Source: Paragonimus skrjabini miyazakii (lineage: Eukaryota > Platyhelminthes > Trematoda > Plagiorchiida > Troglotrematidae). From it: a stretch of DNA of 64,000 nt. Under the pieces are notes generated by a model. The model saw only the letters and a program-made list of their open reading frames with translations. It was not told where the DNA came from and made no database searches. Positions 1-11,900 of the stretch are shown piece after piece. Position 1 is the first letter of the stretch, and every line of letters begins with the position of its first letter. The position numbers and the translations under genes are program-made. Where the stretch lies: positions 188,141 through 252,140 of the forward strand of contig JTDE01000439.1 in NCBI GenBank assembly GCA_014338405.1, written 5' to 3'.

Positions 1-93
1 GAAGTCCGACGACCCTAACTTGCCAGTTTGCATACTAGTTACCACGAGTAAGTTACGTTACTTTATATCCAACCTACCAACATTTCATTGCAG

Positions 94-3000
94 TTGACTT
101 CGAACATGCAAGGGAGATGGAACTCAGATACACTTCCGGTACTCTGCCTTCCAGTGACGATACCATAAACATTGTTGGAAATATACGGTTTGTTTCCAAA
201 CCCCGCTGCGTTCTTTAGTTCGATGCCTGATGGGACTACGTTTCGATTGCTCTTCAGGAAAGGCGTTTTAAATTGTTAGTGGACGAGGGTCTAGCGCATA
301 CCCACATGTCCACTACAAATTGGTGATCCCGACGTGACGTTGGGGTTCAAACAAACGAGAATGTACAGACATACAATCAAACAATGTCAGTGGTGTCAAC
401 AGTTAAAATAAATGGCAAGATAGTTGGAATAGGTGACAAACCAAGATTGCTTCTACACACCAACGTAAGATATTGTTAGTCTCACTACCCAAATTCGTTC
501 TTGATACTCATCATAATCTTTACGAGTACTGCAACACTCGGTTTTTAGTAAGTGACTTTTGGTTCAACATAACTCTGCTGAATGTTAAAATAAACAAACC
601 TATTGAACTCGGGTGCTTTAGATCTCTAGTTGGAGTCGTTAAATAGTTTAGGTCGGTGAAGTGGAATCAAGATTAGTTAGCGATAGATGGGGGAAAATCC
701 ATTGAGATGGTGTTGATATCAAATTAAAATTACGTTTACATCATGACGTTGTTCTTTGTTCTGCACGATGTCCGCACAATTGTACCACCAAGGCAGAGAT
801 GGTCATCGTGCAATGCCTTATGGTGGTTTTATCAAGTTATGTCAACAGTCCTAAGAACGTAGTTTTATGAGAGTAACGACGCTTAGGAAGCGGGGGAAAA
901 ATTCCTTATTGTGTATTATTGTTTAACTGGGGAGAACTGACTTCCGGGTCAACATTTACTGAGCTTACAAAAATTCCGTCTTGGAGACAGCTTTTGTGTT
1001 TTTGAAACCATCGCACTCCACTCGTGGTAGAAGATGACAATTTCCCCGACTAATTCAGGAGGCTGATAGGAAAGTGTTCAGCAAAACATTTTTTGAACAT
1101 CTAAGACTTTACAGAATTATATACTATGTAAGATATTGTTACATAACCGGAACCCGAAACTGTTATCGATTAGCAAGGCTGTGCTAATCGAAAAACATTG
1201 GTCAGTTTTGTATGCACAGAAGGTGCTGATGCAATCAATACCCTTGCCGTGGAATTGATTGCACTGTTAGCGCGTGAAAGGTCAAAACTATGTTGTTGGT
1301 TCGTTCAACTGTTGTTGCTATACGCAGTTTGTATAAAATATGCTGGTTCTACGTTGGCGACTGATGATAGTAAATTGAAATGTAACATCCCTCGATATAT
1401 GTCTTCTCTCTGTTTTGACTGAAAGAATTACATACACATACCATTATATCCCTTGTGAACTGTAACATTATTCAGCTTGTCAACCGATTGACTTCCTGGC
1501 CGTTCCGTTTTGCTGTACACTGCTAGCTGGTGTTCTGCCCGCTTTGCTGTTTAACCTGGGTAATGCGTTATCACCATCTACTAACACTGCGCCACAACTG
1601 GCCACTTGAGATTGTATGCATGCTTTCAACTATGCTTCTATCTTTCTGTCTTTCTTTCAGCCTTCTCCTGGCGGAGGTGCTGTCTGTACACCTCCAACCC
1701 AAATCCGGGTTAATGGAGATGTTTTTGACAGCTGCGCAGACTTCTGCTACTTGGGCTGCAATCTGTCAAACGATCTGTCCGTGGGCCACGAGTTAAGAGT
1801 TCGTATTGCAAGGGCTAGTACTGCTATCGGACGTCTTGAAAGACGTGTTGGGAAAAACCACAGCCTGAAGCCGAGCAGTAAGCTGTTCGTCTACCGCTCA
1901 ATGGTGCTGTCTATACTGCTGTACGGCAGTGAAACGTGGACATTGCATCCACGGAACGTGCGCTATTTGCGCCACTTTCATTTGCAATGTCTAAGACGCA
2001 TCTTGGTTATTCGGTGGTCGGACGTGGTCCCGAACACTGAGGTACTGCGGCGAACAGACATAAACGGGATGGAAGACCTACTGAAGTTGAATCAGCTTTT
2101 TTGGCTGGGTCACGTCCGTCGGATGGGCGATGATCGTATCTCGAAGCAGGTGCTATATGGACAACTGAGATCAGGTAAGCGAAGTCCTGGTGGCCCAAAG
2201 CTGAGATACCAGGATGCTGTGCAGGTAAGTCTTCCACGTTGTAAAATTGATTTCAGATGTTGGAAAGACTAAGCGTTGAACCGGACTGCCTGGAGGAATA
2301 TGATTCGGAAGGGCGCCCGCGAGTTCAACGAGCAGTTATTGCGCGGCCGAGAACGAAAAAGCGCAGTACGCAAGAAAGCCATCGGTATCGTAGATCGTGA
2401 TGACGTGACTACTTGGTGTTGTGATGTGTGCAGCCGCAAATGCGCTGGCCGTTTGGAAGTAGTAGGTCACCAGCGTACTCAAGGTGTACTGTCGGTGAAG
2501 AGACAACGATTACGTTAAGCTCAGATAGGTCATATCAGCATATCAATTTCACTCTTGTTAATTACTGCATCGGCCAAGATCATGGCTGTTGGACAACTAA
2601 TCCGCTCCTCATTTCAGAAACTGGAGTGTCTGCGATCTTCTACCTATTCTTTTCTTGAGTTTTGCTGGTGTATTGAATGATGACTCGTCTGTCTGCTCTT
2701 TTCCTAGTTCAACCTTGAGTTTTGTTTTTCAACTTTATCCTTTCTGAAATGCACTAGCATGTAGTCATATACTGAAATGCTTCTTGTATTACATTTTACG
2801 TATCTTTCTTCTTAGTGTAGATGTTGGTATTGCAGTCTCTCTCTGTTTATTTTCCGAGAGATAAGGGTTTCCTTTTCGTGCTAGCCATTCAATTGGCTAA
2901 CCAGCATTGGCCAGCTGGGCACAAAGGCCTCACTCACACACCTACTGGTCTTATTCCTTCAAGTTTAAACCGGATACGTGGTGTGTGAGTGGAACTGCAA

Positions 3001-5240
3001 GCGGTGCAGCGCAAGTTACTTGAGGTGATGGTTTAAAGCGCAGGCGTCCTTTGGCTTTGGTCACTGTGACAGGCTAATCCATTTCGGATGCCGCCAACCA
3101 TACAAATGCCAGAAGTGAATCATCTAAAATGTATTTCTTCTTGAAATTTTTAAAGGATTATTGATTAGTCGAAGTTATCTAGGTGGTAGCAACCCAGATG
3201 ACGGCTGTTTCTCCTCGCTTAGTTTGGTTTGCCAGTGATGCTCTAACTTTACGAACAGTTTACAAACCATGCCTGCTTTAACAAGACTAACATACTCCTG
3301 GAATCATCGATTCGGTGGTGTCCTACAGACAAGCGAAAACATCTGGATCGTCGCTTTGGCCACACTTTTTACTCGGGCTTTGAAATGTACCCACCGGAAG
3401 ATGATTGAAGAACGATGTATTTGACCTTTGGACTAGTATAATGTCAAGCTCATTTGACGGATGACTAATATCGGAAAACCGTCTTCAAATTAAGCAGAAG
3501 CAAGCCGTATGTCGGTAGCTGAGCAGAGGACTACATAAAGTGCGCGTTAGCTACATGTTTTAGAGTATAGCAAGAGTGTAGATGGTTGGTTTAATGCCTT
3601 CTGATGGTCTCAACTGAAGAAACAGTCGTCAAAAGGGATCCCAAAATGTTGAAGTGCATCCAAGAAATGCTCCGCCTGGATATTACTGTCAATAAAGGTA
3701 GGTACACTGTGCAATATTGATCAAATGCATTATGATTGCGCAAACCATTATAACCGCAGATATGATCTTCCATCTGTCTCGCATTTGAAAGGCCAGGATA
3801 GACATGCACAAAATCGATGATTCGAGACTGGTTGAAATCAGCGGGATAGGTTGAACATGTCAAATGAAGACAAAATACTGACACAAGATGACTAACGGCA
3901 ACAATTAATAGCTTCCGATCACCACAGCATAAGATAAATGCGTATTGAGACCGTACGCTTCAACTTGCTCTTCGGGATGGTGGGCAAGTTCCAGCAGTTT
4001 CTGCAACATCTCTGAGTAAAACGGGATCTGGGTTACTGACGTTGACGCATATATAATAACTATTTCCCTAATATAAGAAAGGAAACGTATAAGTGGAGCC
4101 GGTAACAATAGGCCTGTATAATAAATACATTAGTATTGACGATATTTCACTTTATATGAAATTGTCCAGGCTGCTTTCGTTGGTAGCTGTTCAGTTATTT
4201 CAAGAATGAATTTGACAAACACTAAGAATTAATAACAGACACCACAAGTAAGCCTGATATCCAAGTTAATCTGACAAGTGTCAAGGCTGAAAGGCTTGCC
4301 CTCTTTCAACACACAATCGTCCAGGTATTTTTATCATTCTAACATTGTGATCTACACTGTAATCTCATTGTATCATCAATTAACGTACATTTTTCCAAAG
4401 CTTGTTTAAAGATGGCTGTTCAAAGTTTTCATGTAAAAAAAATGAATCTATTCAACTGGTTCAACCTTTTTATGTCGTGCATACACTTATCTATGCTGTA
4501 TGACGGTATACATCAGCGATCCCCCTCATTTGATAAACCACAAGATCTCATCCACGAAAACTTAGGATATAGTAGGTTGTACCAACATGCACTTCTAAGT
4601 TAAAATTTATTTCCCCCTACATTATGGGTATCTCCCATCTTAGCTTACGTCTTACCATTATGATATCTTTATTCCTTTGTATTCGCTAAATAAGGACTTC
4701 ATTTTTATCTTAACTATTCATCTGGCTAACCAACATTTATCGGCTAGACCACAAAGACCTCCAATTGCACACCTCTTGATCTTATTCCTCTAATATTACA
4801 TTGAAAACGGAGTGTGTTGGTGAAAGTTCAGATGGTTCAACAAAAGCCGTCATGATGATTATGTACAGGCATCTTTTGGTTTCGATCCCTGCGACACGCT
4901 GATTCAGAGCTTGACATAATCTAAAGCATTTCTTCAACACTAATTTATCTTGCCATGTTAATTTCGATAACTACCCCAGTTGTAGCTGTGATACCTACAG
5001 ATCATGTGTATGGATGTGTGAAATTACCTGCAAATTGTATAACCACACCTGAATGGAGGAACAGTGCAATCTTGAAAAATGCCCCCTCAGGAAGCCGTCA
5101 AATTAGTTGAACGGCACGCTGAAATAGAGCGTATCATAGCGACCAAGAATAAAGATTGTCTTAACGATATCCTACTTGATATTCAAAAGTCAATTTCTGA
5201 AGTTGATGAATATTATGACGTGTGCAAATGTAAACCATGA
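94..5240 (+). CDS. Unrecognised multi-exon gene, 3' part (exon model)
   Basis: Eight exons chain with matching splice phases: 94-138, 403-464, 1059-1127, 1174-1280, 3286-3314, 3626-3697, 4239-4324 and 5091-5240 (TGA 5238-5240). Acceptors include a pyrimidine-rich tract ending at 93 and ones at 402, 1058 and 3625; donors at 465 and 1128 are gtaaga and at 3698 gtaggt. The last two exons give a charged, probably helical C-terminus (around LVERHAEIERIIATKNKD). An AATAAA at 5260-5265 follows the stop. I do not recognise the family, and the 5' end lies outside the window. Intron 1128-1173 is only 46 bp, while intron 1281-3285 holds a dead retrotransposon. Exons 3286-3314 and 1174-1280 are the weakest, since their acceptors were chosen partly to keep phase. 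The order rests on splice logic, not homology. Confidence 0.45.
1640..2518 (+). pseudogene. Non-LTR retrotransposon RT C-terminus, broken
   Basis: This frame encodes the end of a non-LTR retrotransposon polyprotein. Typical signatures are QPSPGG at the start, DFCYLG, VLSILLYGSETWTL, LRRILVIRW and LNQLFWLGHVRRM, then SGKRSPGGPKLRYQDA. An in-frame TAA at 2270-2272 interrupts it, and homologous sequence continues in the same frame (NRTAWRNMIRKGA) to a zinc-knuckle-like end with CDVC and GHQRTQ. The second histidine of the expected C2H2 finger is a glutamine. The RT palm domain and the endonuclease are absent, so this is a 5'-truncated, dead copy. It sits in the intron between exons 1174-1280 and 3286-3314 of the flanking gene. 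Confidence 0.85.
2840..3125 (+). repeat. Dispersed repeat, copy 1
   Basis: The stretch containing ttggctaaccagcattggcc, then cttattccttcaagttta and gcgcaggcgtcctttggctt, matches 4690-4935 in the same order with many substitutions. It follows the RT fragment and may be its 3' UTR or an independent short element. No ORF is kept in it. Confidence 0.6.
3905..4067 (-). CDS. Possible minus-strand terminal exon
   Basis: On the minus strand a strong pyrimidine-rich acceptor (ttcctttcttatattag) precedes an open frame of 53 codons ending in TAA at 3905-3907. The peptide contains EMLQKLLELAHHPEEQVEAY, which looks protein-like. It lies antisense inside an intron of the plus-strand gene and has no evident poly(A) signal, so it may be chance. 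No family was recognised. Confidence 0.18.
4690..4935 (+). repeat. Dispersed repeat, copy 2
   Basis: Diverged second copy of the repeat at 2840-3125. Shared blocks are ctggctaaccaacatttatc, cacctcttgatcttattcct and caggcatcttttggtttcg. It lies between the two last exons of the 5' plus-strand gene, which shows that introns there collect mobile DNA. Confidence 0.6.
5091..5240 (+). CDS. Terminal exon of the 5' plus-strand gene
   Basis: An open frame runs from the acceptor ...cccctcag at 5081-5090 to TGA at 5238-5240. It also contains an upstream in-frame ATG at 5079, so it could be read as a 53-residue ORF on its own. The peptide is rich in E, K, I and L and looks helical, ending in two cysteines (VCKCKP). 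AATAAA sits 20 nt after the stop. Exon 4239-4324 splices to it in phase 0, which makes a terminal exon more likely than a separate small gene. Confidence 0.5.
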   Translation, partial: EAVKLVERHAEIERIIATKNKDCLNDILLDIQKSISEVDEYYDVCKCKP

Positions 5241-5700
5241 TTGCTTTTTGTTATAAAGAAATAAAGGTGTGACAAAAATGGGGTGCACGAAAGCACCGGG
5301 TTTAATCGTTTTCGGCACCAAAGCGGCGAGCGTTTTTTATTTTAAGTTCCAGAGAGTTTCACTTCCTTGATGTTTGGATTTCTGCAAAGCATATGTGAGA
5401 TGCGAACCTATAATATACGCCGATTTGTTTGGAAGAATATGCCATAACCCTTATTCGAGACATAATTCGAGGACCTCTAGTGGACTGCCAAAACAACCGC
5501 TCCGAATAGAAGTTAGACATCTACAAATGTCTGAATGTCAACAAACGTGTTCGATCGCACGCCTTGAGTGGCACCAACAGATGAACAACGAAGGCGTTTC
5601 TTAAGCAAATATTTGTTAGTTAACGTCCAATAAATTTCTTCCTTCATTTTTTATGTAACCACATACTTAGATGTTTGTGTCATGTATCAAGGGTGTTAGC
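5241..5700. other. Gene end and spacer
   Basis: Holds the AATAAA at 5260-5265 after the 5' gene. The 76-codon ORF at 5374-5604 has no recognisable similarity or splice context; I see nothing else. Confidence 0.5.
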
Positions 5701-5779
5701 TGGTTGTCTCCCTAGATTAAAACTTGCCTGTGATGACGCGATCGATAAGAGTAAATGTCACCTGAGCAAATGACGATCT

Positions 5780-6125
5780 AGGTTGGAGTAATGAACTCGT
5801 TCACCCAATTACTAACCACTGAAGGTCGGGTTCGTCTTCCAGACTGAGACCATCTTGACTCTCCCAGTTGCCTGCTGGAAAATTTAAGTGAGATGTTGGC
5901 TAATCATGCTCAGTGGGGTGAACATCGCTGCTGTCCGGACAAGTTTTCTGTGAACTGATTGCAACTGGGGATTTACGATGGTGAACTCCGTAAGAAAGCA
6001 GTCTTGTCGGTGATGCTCGGTTGCTTGTTTGCAAATTGCGAGCACTTTGACGTAGAATGCATGAGTATAGACGTAAATCAATTTCATTAGTCAGGTAGTC
6101 TACCTACCTCTTATTTTTTATTGCT
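5780..6125 (+). mobile_element. 3' end of a second non-LTR retrotransposon family
   Basis: Read on the plus strand, 5790-5950 gives a decayed RT C-terminus (around VRLPD, then LLENLSEMLANHAQW), matching the better kept pattern near 27350-27480 (WLERLGEMAANRAQW). After it comes a shared 3' UTR: tgattgcaactg..., gatgctcggttgcttgtttgc, gtatagacgtaaatcaattt and tagtcaggtag. It is cut off at the 5' side and carries stops, so it is inactive. Confidence 0.75.
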
Positions 6126-6275
6126 CAGAGATGGCGTTTTCTTCAGGGTTCATATTTGCCTTCGAAGAGAATGACAACAAACTGAACACAGCGGTGATAA
6201 ACCTACGTGGTGGTCAACCGTTTTGAGTGCCGGTCGCAGACAAACCTAACTTGTATTGGTGTGTTAGTTTGCACA

Positions 6276-6717
6276 TTTATTGCAAGCCAACAGCCACTAA
6301 TGAGAGAAAATCACAAAAAGATATTTGGCACTCCAGCAGAAAAACGACGTTCAGCTTGTAAACGAAAATAAATGGATATGTAAAAACAAGATCAAATAGC
6401 TCTCTGAAAGTTGCCCAGAAAGTGATGGTATCTCTCTCACTTAAATTTGACCTTATACCGGAAAAGAATCCTTCAACAAACATCTGTCAAACAGCAATGA
6501 CTGCTGGGCAAGGTACACGGTAAGGCAACTGAACTAACTTAATGGAAGTACATAAACCATCACTTTGTCGTCAAATGAGAGATAGGGAGTGGTGTTATGG
6601 AATGATGCAGAACGTCCCGTCAAAATACGCTTTTCCAGCCAGATAAATCCGGGTCTTCCGTCTCCGGGGATCAAACCGATGCTGTGCAGTGAACTGAGCC
6701 TGACTTCACCGAAATAC
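6276..6717 (-). CDS. Candidate minus-strand exon pair
   Basis: Exon 6564-6717 follows an acceptor ...gtatacttgcag and encodes a peptide with SSLHSIGLIPGDGRPGFIWL. Its donor is gtgatg (6563) or gtttat (6557), both in phase 0. A second open stretch from 6483 follows acceptor ...gctgtttgacag and begins MFVEGFFSGIRSNLSERD. The phases agree, and the sequences look more like protein than chance ORFs. The product is not recognised, and the gene may continue to 9805-10034. Confidence 0.25.
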
Positions 6718-6724
6718 CTGCAAG

Positions 6725-8861
6725 TATACATCAGAAAAGAGTGAGTGTTCAAACTAACGTGGACTGACAACTGTACAGTAGCGGCAGTCAAAAATTGCGG
6801 CTGTTAAAGGCATTTATAAGAAATGCACAGAATCTTAGTCGGTCTAAAGATCACAGATAGCAGTACACTTTTGAAAAACAATGCGACATAAGAAACGAGT
6901 GTTTAGTGGCCGGTATTCGCTTGAATAACGTAAGCCATTTCAAAACTGGTGCCTGTTATCGCTTAGGCTTATTCACTGAGCCTGAATCGTACGTTCTACT
7001 AAATTACGCCCTATATTTTTTTCTCATTATCTTAAGGCGAACTAGATGGTTGCATAGTTTTGGAAATGTATATGCATTGAATTGTGGATCCTATTAGGTC
7101 TCAGACAAACTCTGCGATTAGCACATAGATAAGTAAGCAGCTATAAACTTCAGCATAGACCTTTTCTATGATAGGATGTGTGATCCAAACTCACCGGGTA
7201 AGTATACTTAATGAGTGTCAACAATTACGACCCTGTTTGGAAATAATCCATTTTTCATCTGAATGTCTGAGTACACTAAGCTTATAAACTTTGGGAATAC
7301 TGAAGCTACTAGTTGGAAGTGAAGTAGTATAAAGATCGATTTAAATATCGAACCAGATGCATAACCATTAAGTTTGATACAGGTAATCATTGATAGCAAA
7401 CTGGGAACATGAACAGAAAATCTTAGTAACATACCATCGTCGGATACTTGTCTGACGACAGATAAGGCTCACAATGATGATAACAATTCAGTCGGCTTTC
7501 CCACAGTGGGTACCAGAGTAGGGCCATAATTAGGAATCACAGTTATTTCCCATTAATGAACACTACGAATCAGTATATTCATTGCGAAATCGGTTTTTCT
7601 TCTTGGTCAAAACACCTGATAGTAATCGCCCAAATTGCTTTGTAATCTTGATCAATCAAAAACATTCAACTGGACTTCACGTGCTAGCTCGAATTGAACA
7701 TTCACAAATGGTACAGAACTGTCGCAGAGCTCACCTCTGTAAGAATGCCAGCAAGATGATCCACCAACATTTTCTACGTTTGCGTATGTTACACTGCCGT
7801 TTAATCGACTGTGCCTCCGGCATTAAACGAAAAGAAGACGGACGATTTTATACACATTACATGACAACTTTGTGTTTTCCTTCCTTATAACGTAAGAAGA
7901 CATTTAACTGTACCGATGAATCTTCACGTCACAGTATCATAGTTCAAGCTGTGCATAGGCGTTCTTGTAAAATAGTGCTTTCTCTTAGCTTGCTAAAAGT
8001 AGTGACTATGATTTAAAATGTTGCAAGAAAGCACAAACTTATCAGCTTGACTATTAAGTAGTATCAAAAGAATGAAAGTTTCTTCCCAGTTTGCTCAATT
8101 TGTATAGTTTCTGCAGATTTGTGGTCAAAAGAATTTTTTATTCATATGTTTACTATAATAAGGTTTGAGATTGATTTCTTGCAAAAGGTTTCAATTTCGG
8201 ATGCGAATAAAACACCACAATTCACTGCACTCACGTAACTACAATTTGTTTAACGATTTTCTAAGAATTATATAAATTTTGAGAATCAATATAGTTTTAA
8301 TAAAAGTAACCATGTTCTGATGGAAAGTTTTTTCCTTATACGTATTTACTCAAATTTAACCTACTAGGATATAGTTTCTAACAATACAAGCTGTGTGTAA
8401 AATTGTAGTGGAGATACTGCAGAAGTTGAAATCTTTTTTCACTATAACCCAAGCCTAAGTAAACTCATTTTGTCAGTACTGTTGTGACATTGTTTGTTCT
8501 TCTGGCTAAAGAAGACGGTATAGCGTACATTGTTGACTTGGAAAATAAAATCTTGAACATCAAGTTCTTATTTCAGATTACTGTTTAAAGATAAACAAGC
8601 GTTTTCGTTCGAAACGTGGTTTGACATGATAACGACATGTAAACAATGATGCTCATATTCTGAGCCCTTAGCCTACTGAAAGTATTTATTTTCAAACTAT
8701 GATTATCTATTTCATTCTGTGTACACCTGACCTCCATGCGTTACCAAATGTAACGCACATGTTTATTTACAGTATCGAATTCGCGTTACTGTGAGATAAC
8801 TAAATAATGTTGCTGAAAGCATATAGATAAACTGGAGTTCAATTTTATTTAATCATTTCAG
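6725..8861. other. Intergenic or intronic DNA
   Basis: I see no convincing exon, RNA gene or repeat family here. The ORFs of 60-100 codons (for example 7582-7890 plus) have no splice context and are as expected by chance in AT-rich DNA. Confidence 0.5.
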
Positions 8862-8869
8862 CTTTACAA

Positions 8870-8969
8870 ATGAACATTTTCATTCCATTTGTATGGATTT
8901 TATTGATTCAATCTGGACTAGCCAGGGCGACGGCAGACAGTAGGCTATCACCTTTTTGGGTATACATTA
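8870..8969 (+). CDS. Membrane-protein gene exon 1: signal peptide
   Basis: ATG at 8870 begins MNIFIPFVWILLIQSGLARA, a clear signal sequence. An acceptor-like tttaatcatttcag at 8848-8861 lies only 8 nt upstream. The true 5' end may therefore be a spliced-leader trans-splice site or a 5' UTR intron. The donor gtaagt at 8970 is consensus; the following intron is 41 bp and exon 2 must begin at 9011, because starting after the next AG (9017) gives a stop. Confidence 0.6.
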
Positions 8970-11900
8970 GTAAGTCATTTGTTCATTTAAATTATGGTCA
9001 TTCTACTAAGCTTGTAGACTGGTGGACTGGAATGTAACATTGTTAAACGTTAAGAAAATGGAGGCCAATTTGCAGAAAGCCTACATGCAAGCTGAACGTC
9101 AAATAACCGGCTACGGATTGACCGAGATCTCAACTTCAAATAGCACAGTTTTTGTAAGTTTCAGCTACACGCATTATTTCGTGGATCACAGTATATACTT
9201 CAGTATAAGTTTTGAAAGCATGCTTCATTTATGTGATCATTTATAGCCACACATCTCTTCTAGTTGGTATTTGGAATGCCTGATCTCTATCAAAATCAAT
9301 TTGTTTTGGCTGCCGTTGCGACGGTTGGATATTGACATGCATGCTTCTGCTTGATCACTCATCATCTGAAAATCAGAGATCGGCTTCATTCTGTGGTAAC
9401 CCTCATCCAATACCCAGGACACCTGCGCTATGACTTAAATAAACGATGCGGTTGTGTGATGCAGCCGCTTCTCAACAAAACGGCAGATATTGAGAAATAC
9501 ACATACGTTACATCTAACTGACGACCCTAACCAAGGAAGAAATCTATCGTGGGGTGCTAATTTAGACAGTCTCGTTAGTAAAATAGAAAACCGCATTTAT
9601 AAGTTATTAGAGGTCCGCTTTTGGATCTGTGTACCTTGATTTGTACGAAAAACACAACTATTCACAGTCCGATTTCCGTTCAAAGTGAAATCCGTGAGTA
9701 GGTTAGCCTACTAATTGACATTCCTGGTAGGTGCAAATAGAACCAAAAGCCATTACTACACTCATTAAAGATTTTAAAAGGTAGAGTGCACGAGTACTGT
9801 TAACCGAATGCCATAGCACTGGTCAAGCGAATCCATACTATGTGTGATGGGAATAAGATGCCGTTGCTCATCAATGTTCTCCCCAGGGATGGTTCCATCC
9901 CTATCTGCGTCAACCAGGCAGAGCTGACCGTAAGAATGTCAGAACTGGCGATCACCTTGATGCGAGTCGAAAACATTTTCCAGTAAATCATCAGGACATT
10001 CACAAAACTCAGATAGTTCATCACCATCTGCCATGCGCTACTTTGTTCATTATAAACTGTGTCTGTCCATTTGAGGGACTGATCAGTACCGACTGAGTTT
10101 TGTAACAGCTACGTCTCAGGCAATAAGCATAAAGTTGTAAGTTGTTCATAAGAGGGAATTGTAACAGATGAGTTAAATTTCAGTGATCTAGCATCAGGAT
10201 TCTTATAAGTAAGCAGGTTTACTATCTGTAAAAATGACTAGAAAGCTTGAATAGTGTGACGTTATTAATCAATTTGACACTGATAAAAATTACCGTTAGG
10301 CAACCCTCTTTACGTTATAATTTGGAGACCAGTGTATGACCCAAGACAATAAACGTCAGATGGCTGCAAATATGGTACACAAATAATAGAGGACAATCTC
10401 GGTCAGAACAGAATCGCGAAACTTACATGTCTAGCGGACAGGTGGTCAAAAATAAAACTCACCACCATATACCTGCTGTTCTAACTATACACAAAGAAAT
10501 CAGCTGACAAACGAATATGATTGAAACGTAAGTGAATAGTTGAATCCGGAGCAGTGGCTTGCTTAGTTGAATGTGTTCACAATTAGAAAACATGAACCAA
10601 ACATTAGTAACCTTATTTGGGTGAAACTTTGATAATTCCAACTGAAAATATTCCGATGAAGCAAAATTAGCTGAATGATTTATGGTTTAAGATTTTTTCG
10701 GAAAACGAAACAAATGCTTTGTTGATAGACTGAAGGTTAAATTTAATCAAATGCGGTTCTTCTTCCGTAGATGTTACAAGATGAAATGCAGTCGGAACGC
10801 TTTCTTTATCACACAAAAAATCTGTCGACCTACTTTCATGGATCTCTTTCTAGGATGCCACAGAGTAATACGTGGTCACAAAATGATGTCCAACGACACT
10901 ATACCATTTTCACGATGCTCCGGAGACTACTAAAGTTGAATCGCTTTGACTTAATACCAATTATTTTGCAATACATGTTTGTCGAAGGAAACTAGTGACC
11001 ACTAAAGGTCTTAGAATGTTCCTGATGAATAGCCAAATAAATGTGTGCTATCCGTGGATTGCATCATTCAAGGCATGTTGACAATAAACAGGCATTTAAC
11101 ACGTATTGCCCGAGTTGATAATGAATGCAGTGAAGATGATGACGACAGCGTTAGTGAGATGCAGATGGGTATTTAAAAAACCGTCGAATCGACCGTCGCC
11201 AACTTATGTAACCCGGTGCTTCGATCACGAATTTTCATACCAGTATTGCAGTGCTCTTGATCTCAGCTGATGCAAAACCCGCACGAGCAGATGACCCCGG
11301 TCAAAGGGTTACAATGTGTCCCTTGTTCAGAAGATCCCGCGATGGCTGCCGCGATTTCAGTTTCAATCACTTAGATATCACTACATTTTCAAATGCCTCA
11401 TATTACTGAACTGACATAAGGACGAATGATTAGCGCACATTTCTGCCACGCTTCTCCACGCAGCATTCTCAAGCATCAAGCACATATGTTCATGGTCTTT
11501 ACAATACTGGTGCTATGAGCCAAGAACACAGATGGTGCAAAGGTTATTTATCCAAGAAAGCATCACATGTGTTATGTTTATAAACATGACAAACAAAAAC
11601 ACACATCTGCGTACGATACTGGTCCCAGAACGTCACGGTTGCCACAGACGGCAATGTTCGGTTCCTGCATGTACCACTTCATGTCATGCTGCACTCCGAT
11701 GTTTCTTTTTGTATTTTTCCACCAGATGCTTCATTGTCAAAATCCTAGTTCTTGCCCTACTGCTGACTAGTAACAGTGTGAGTAGTATAGTGTAATCGCT
11801 CCTCCTCCTCGCTAAATTAGGAGCGTTCCGTGTTTCCCAGTTCAGTCAGATGAACTGAAGTGGAGTTTTGCTGTCTTAATAGGCCATTTGTAGTGTATAT

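Noticed and set aside
2225..2256. Possible 32-bp intron (gtaagt...tttcag) in the RT fragment
   Set aside because: Reading through keeps RT homology on both sides in one frame, interrupted only by TAA; splicing destroys it.
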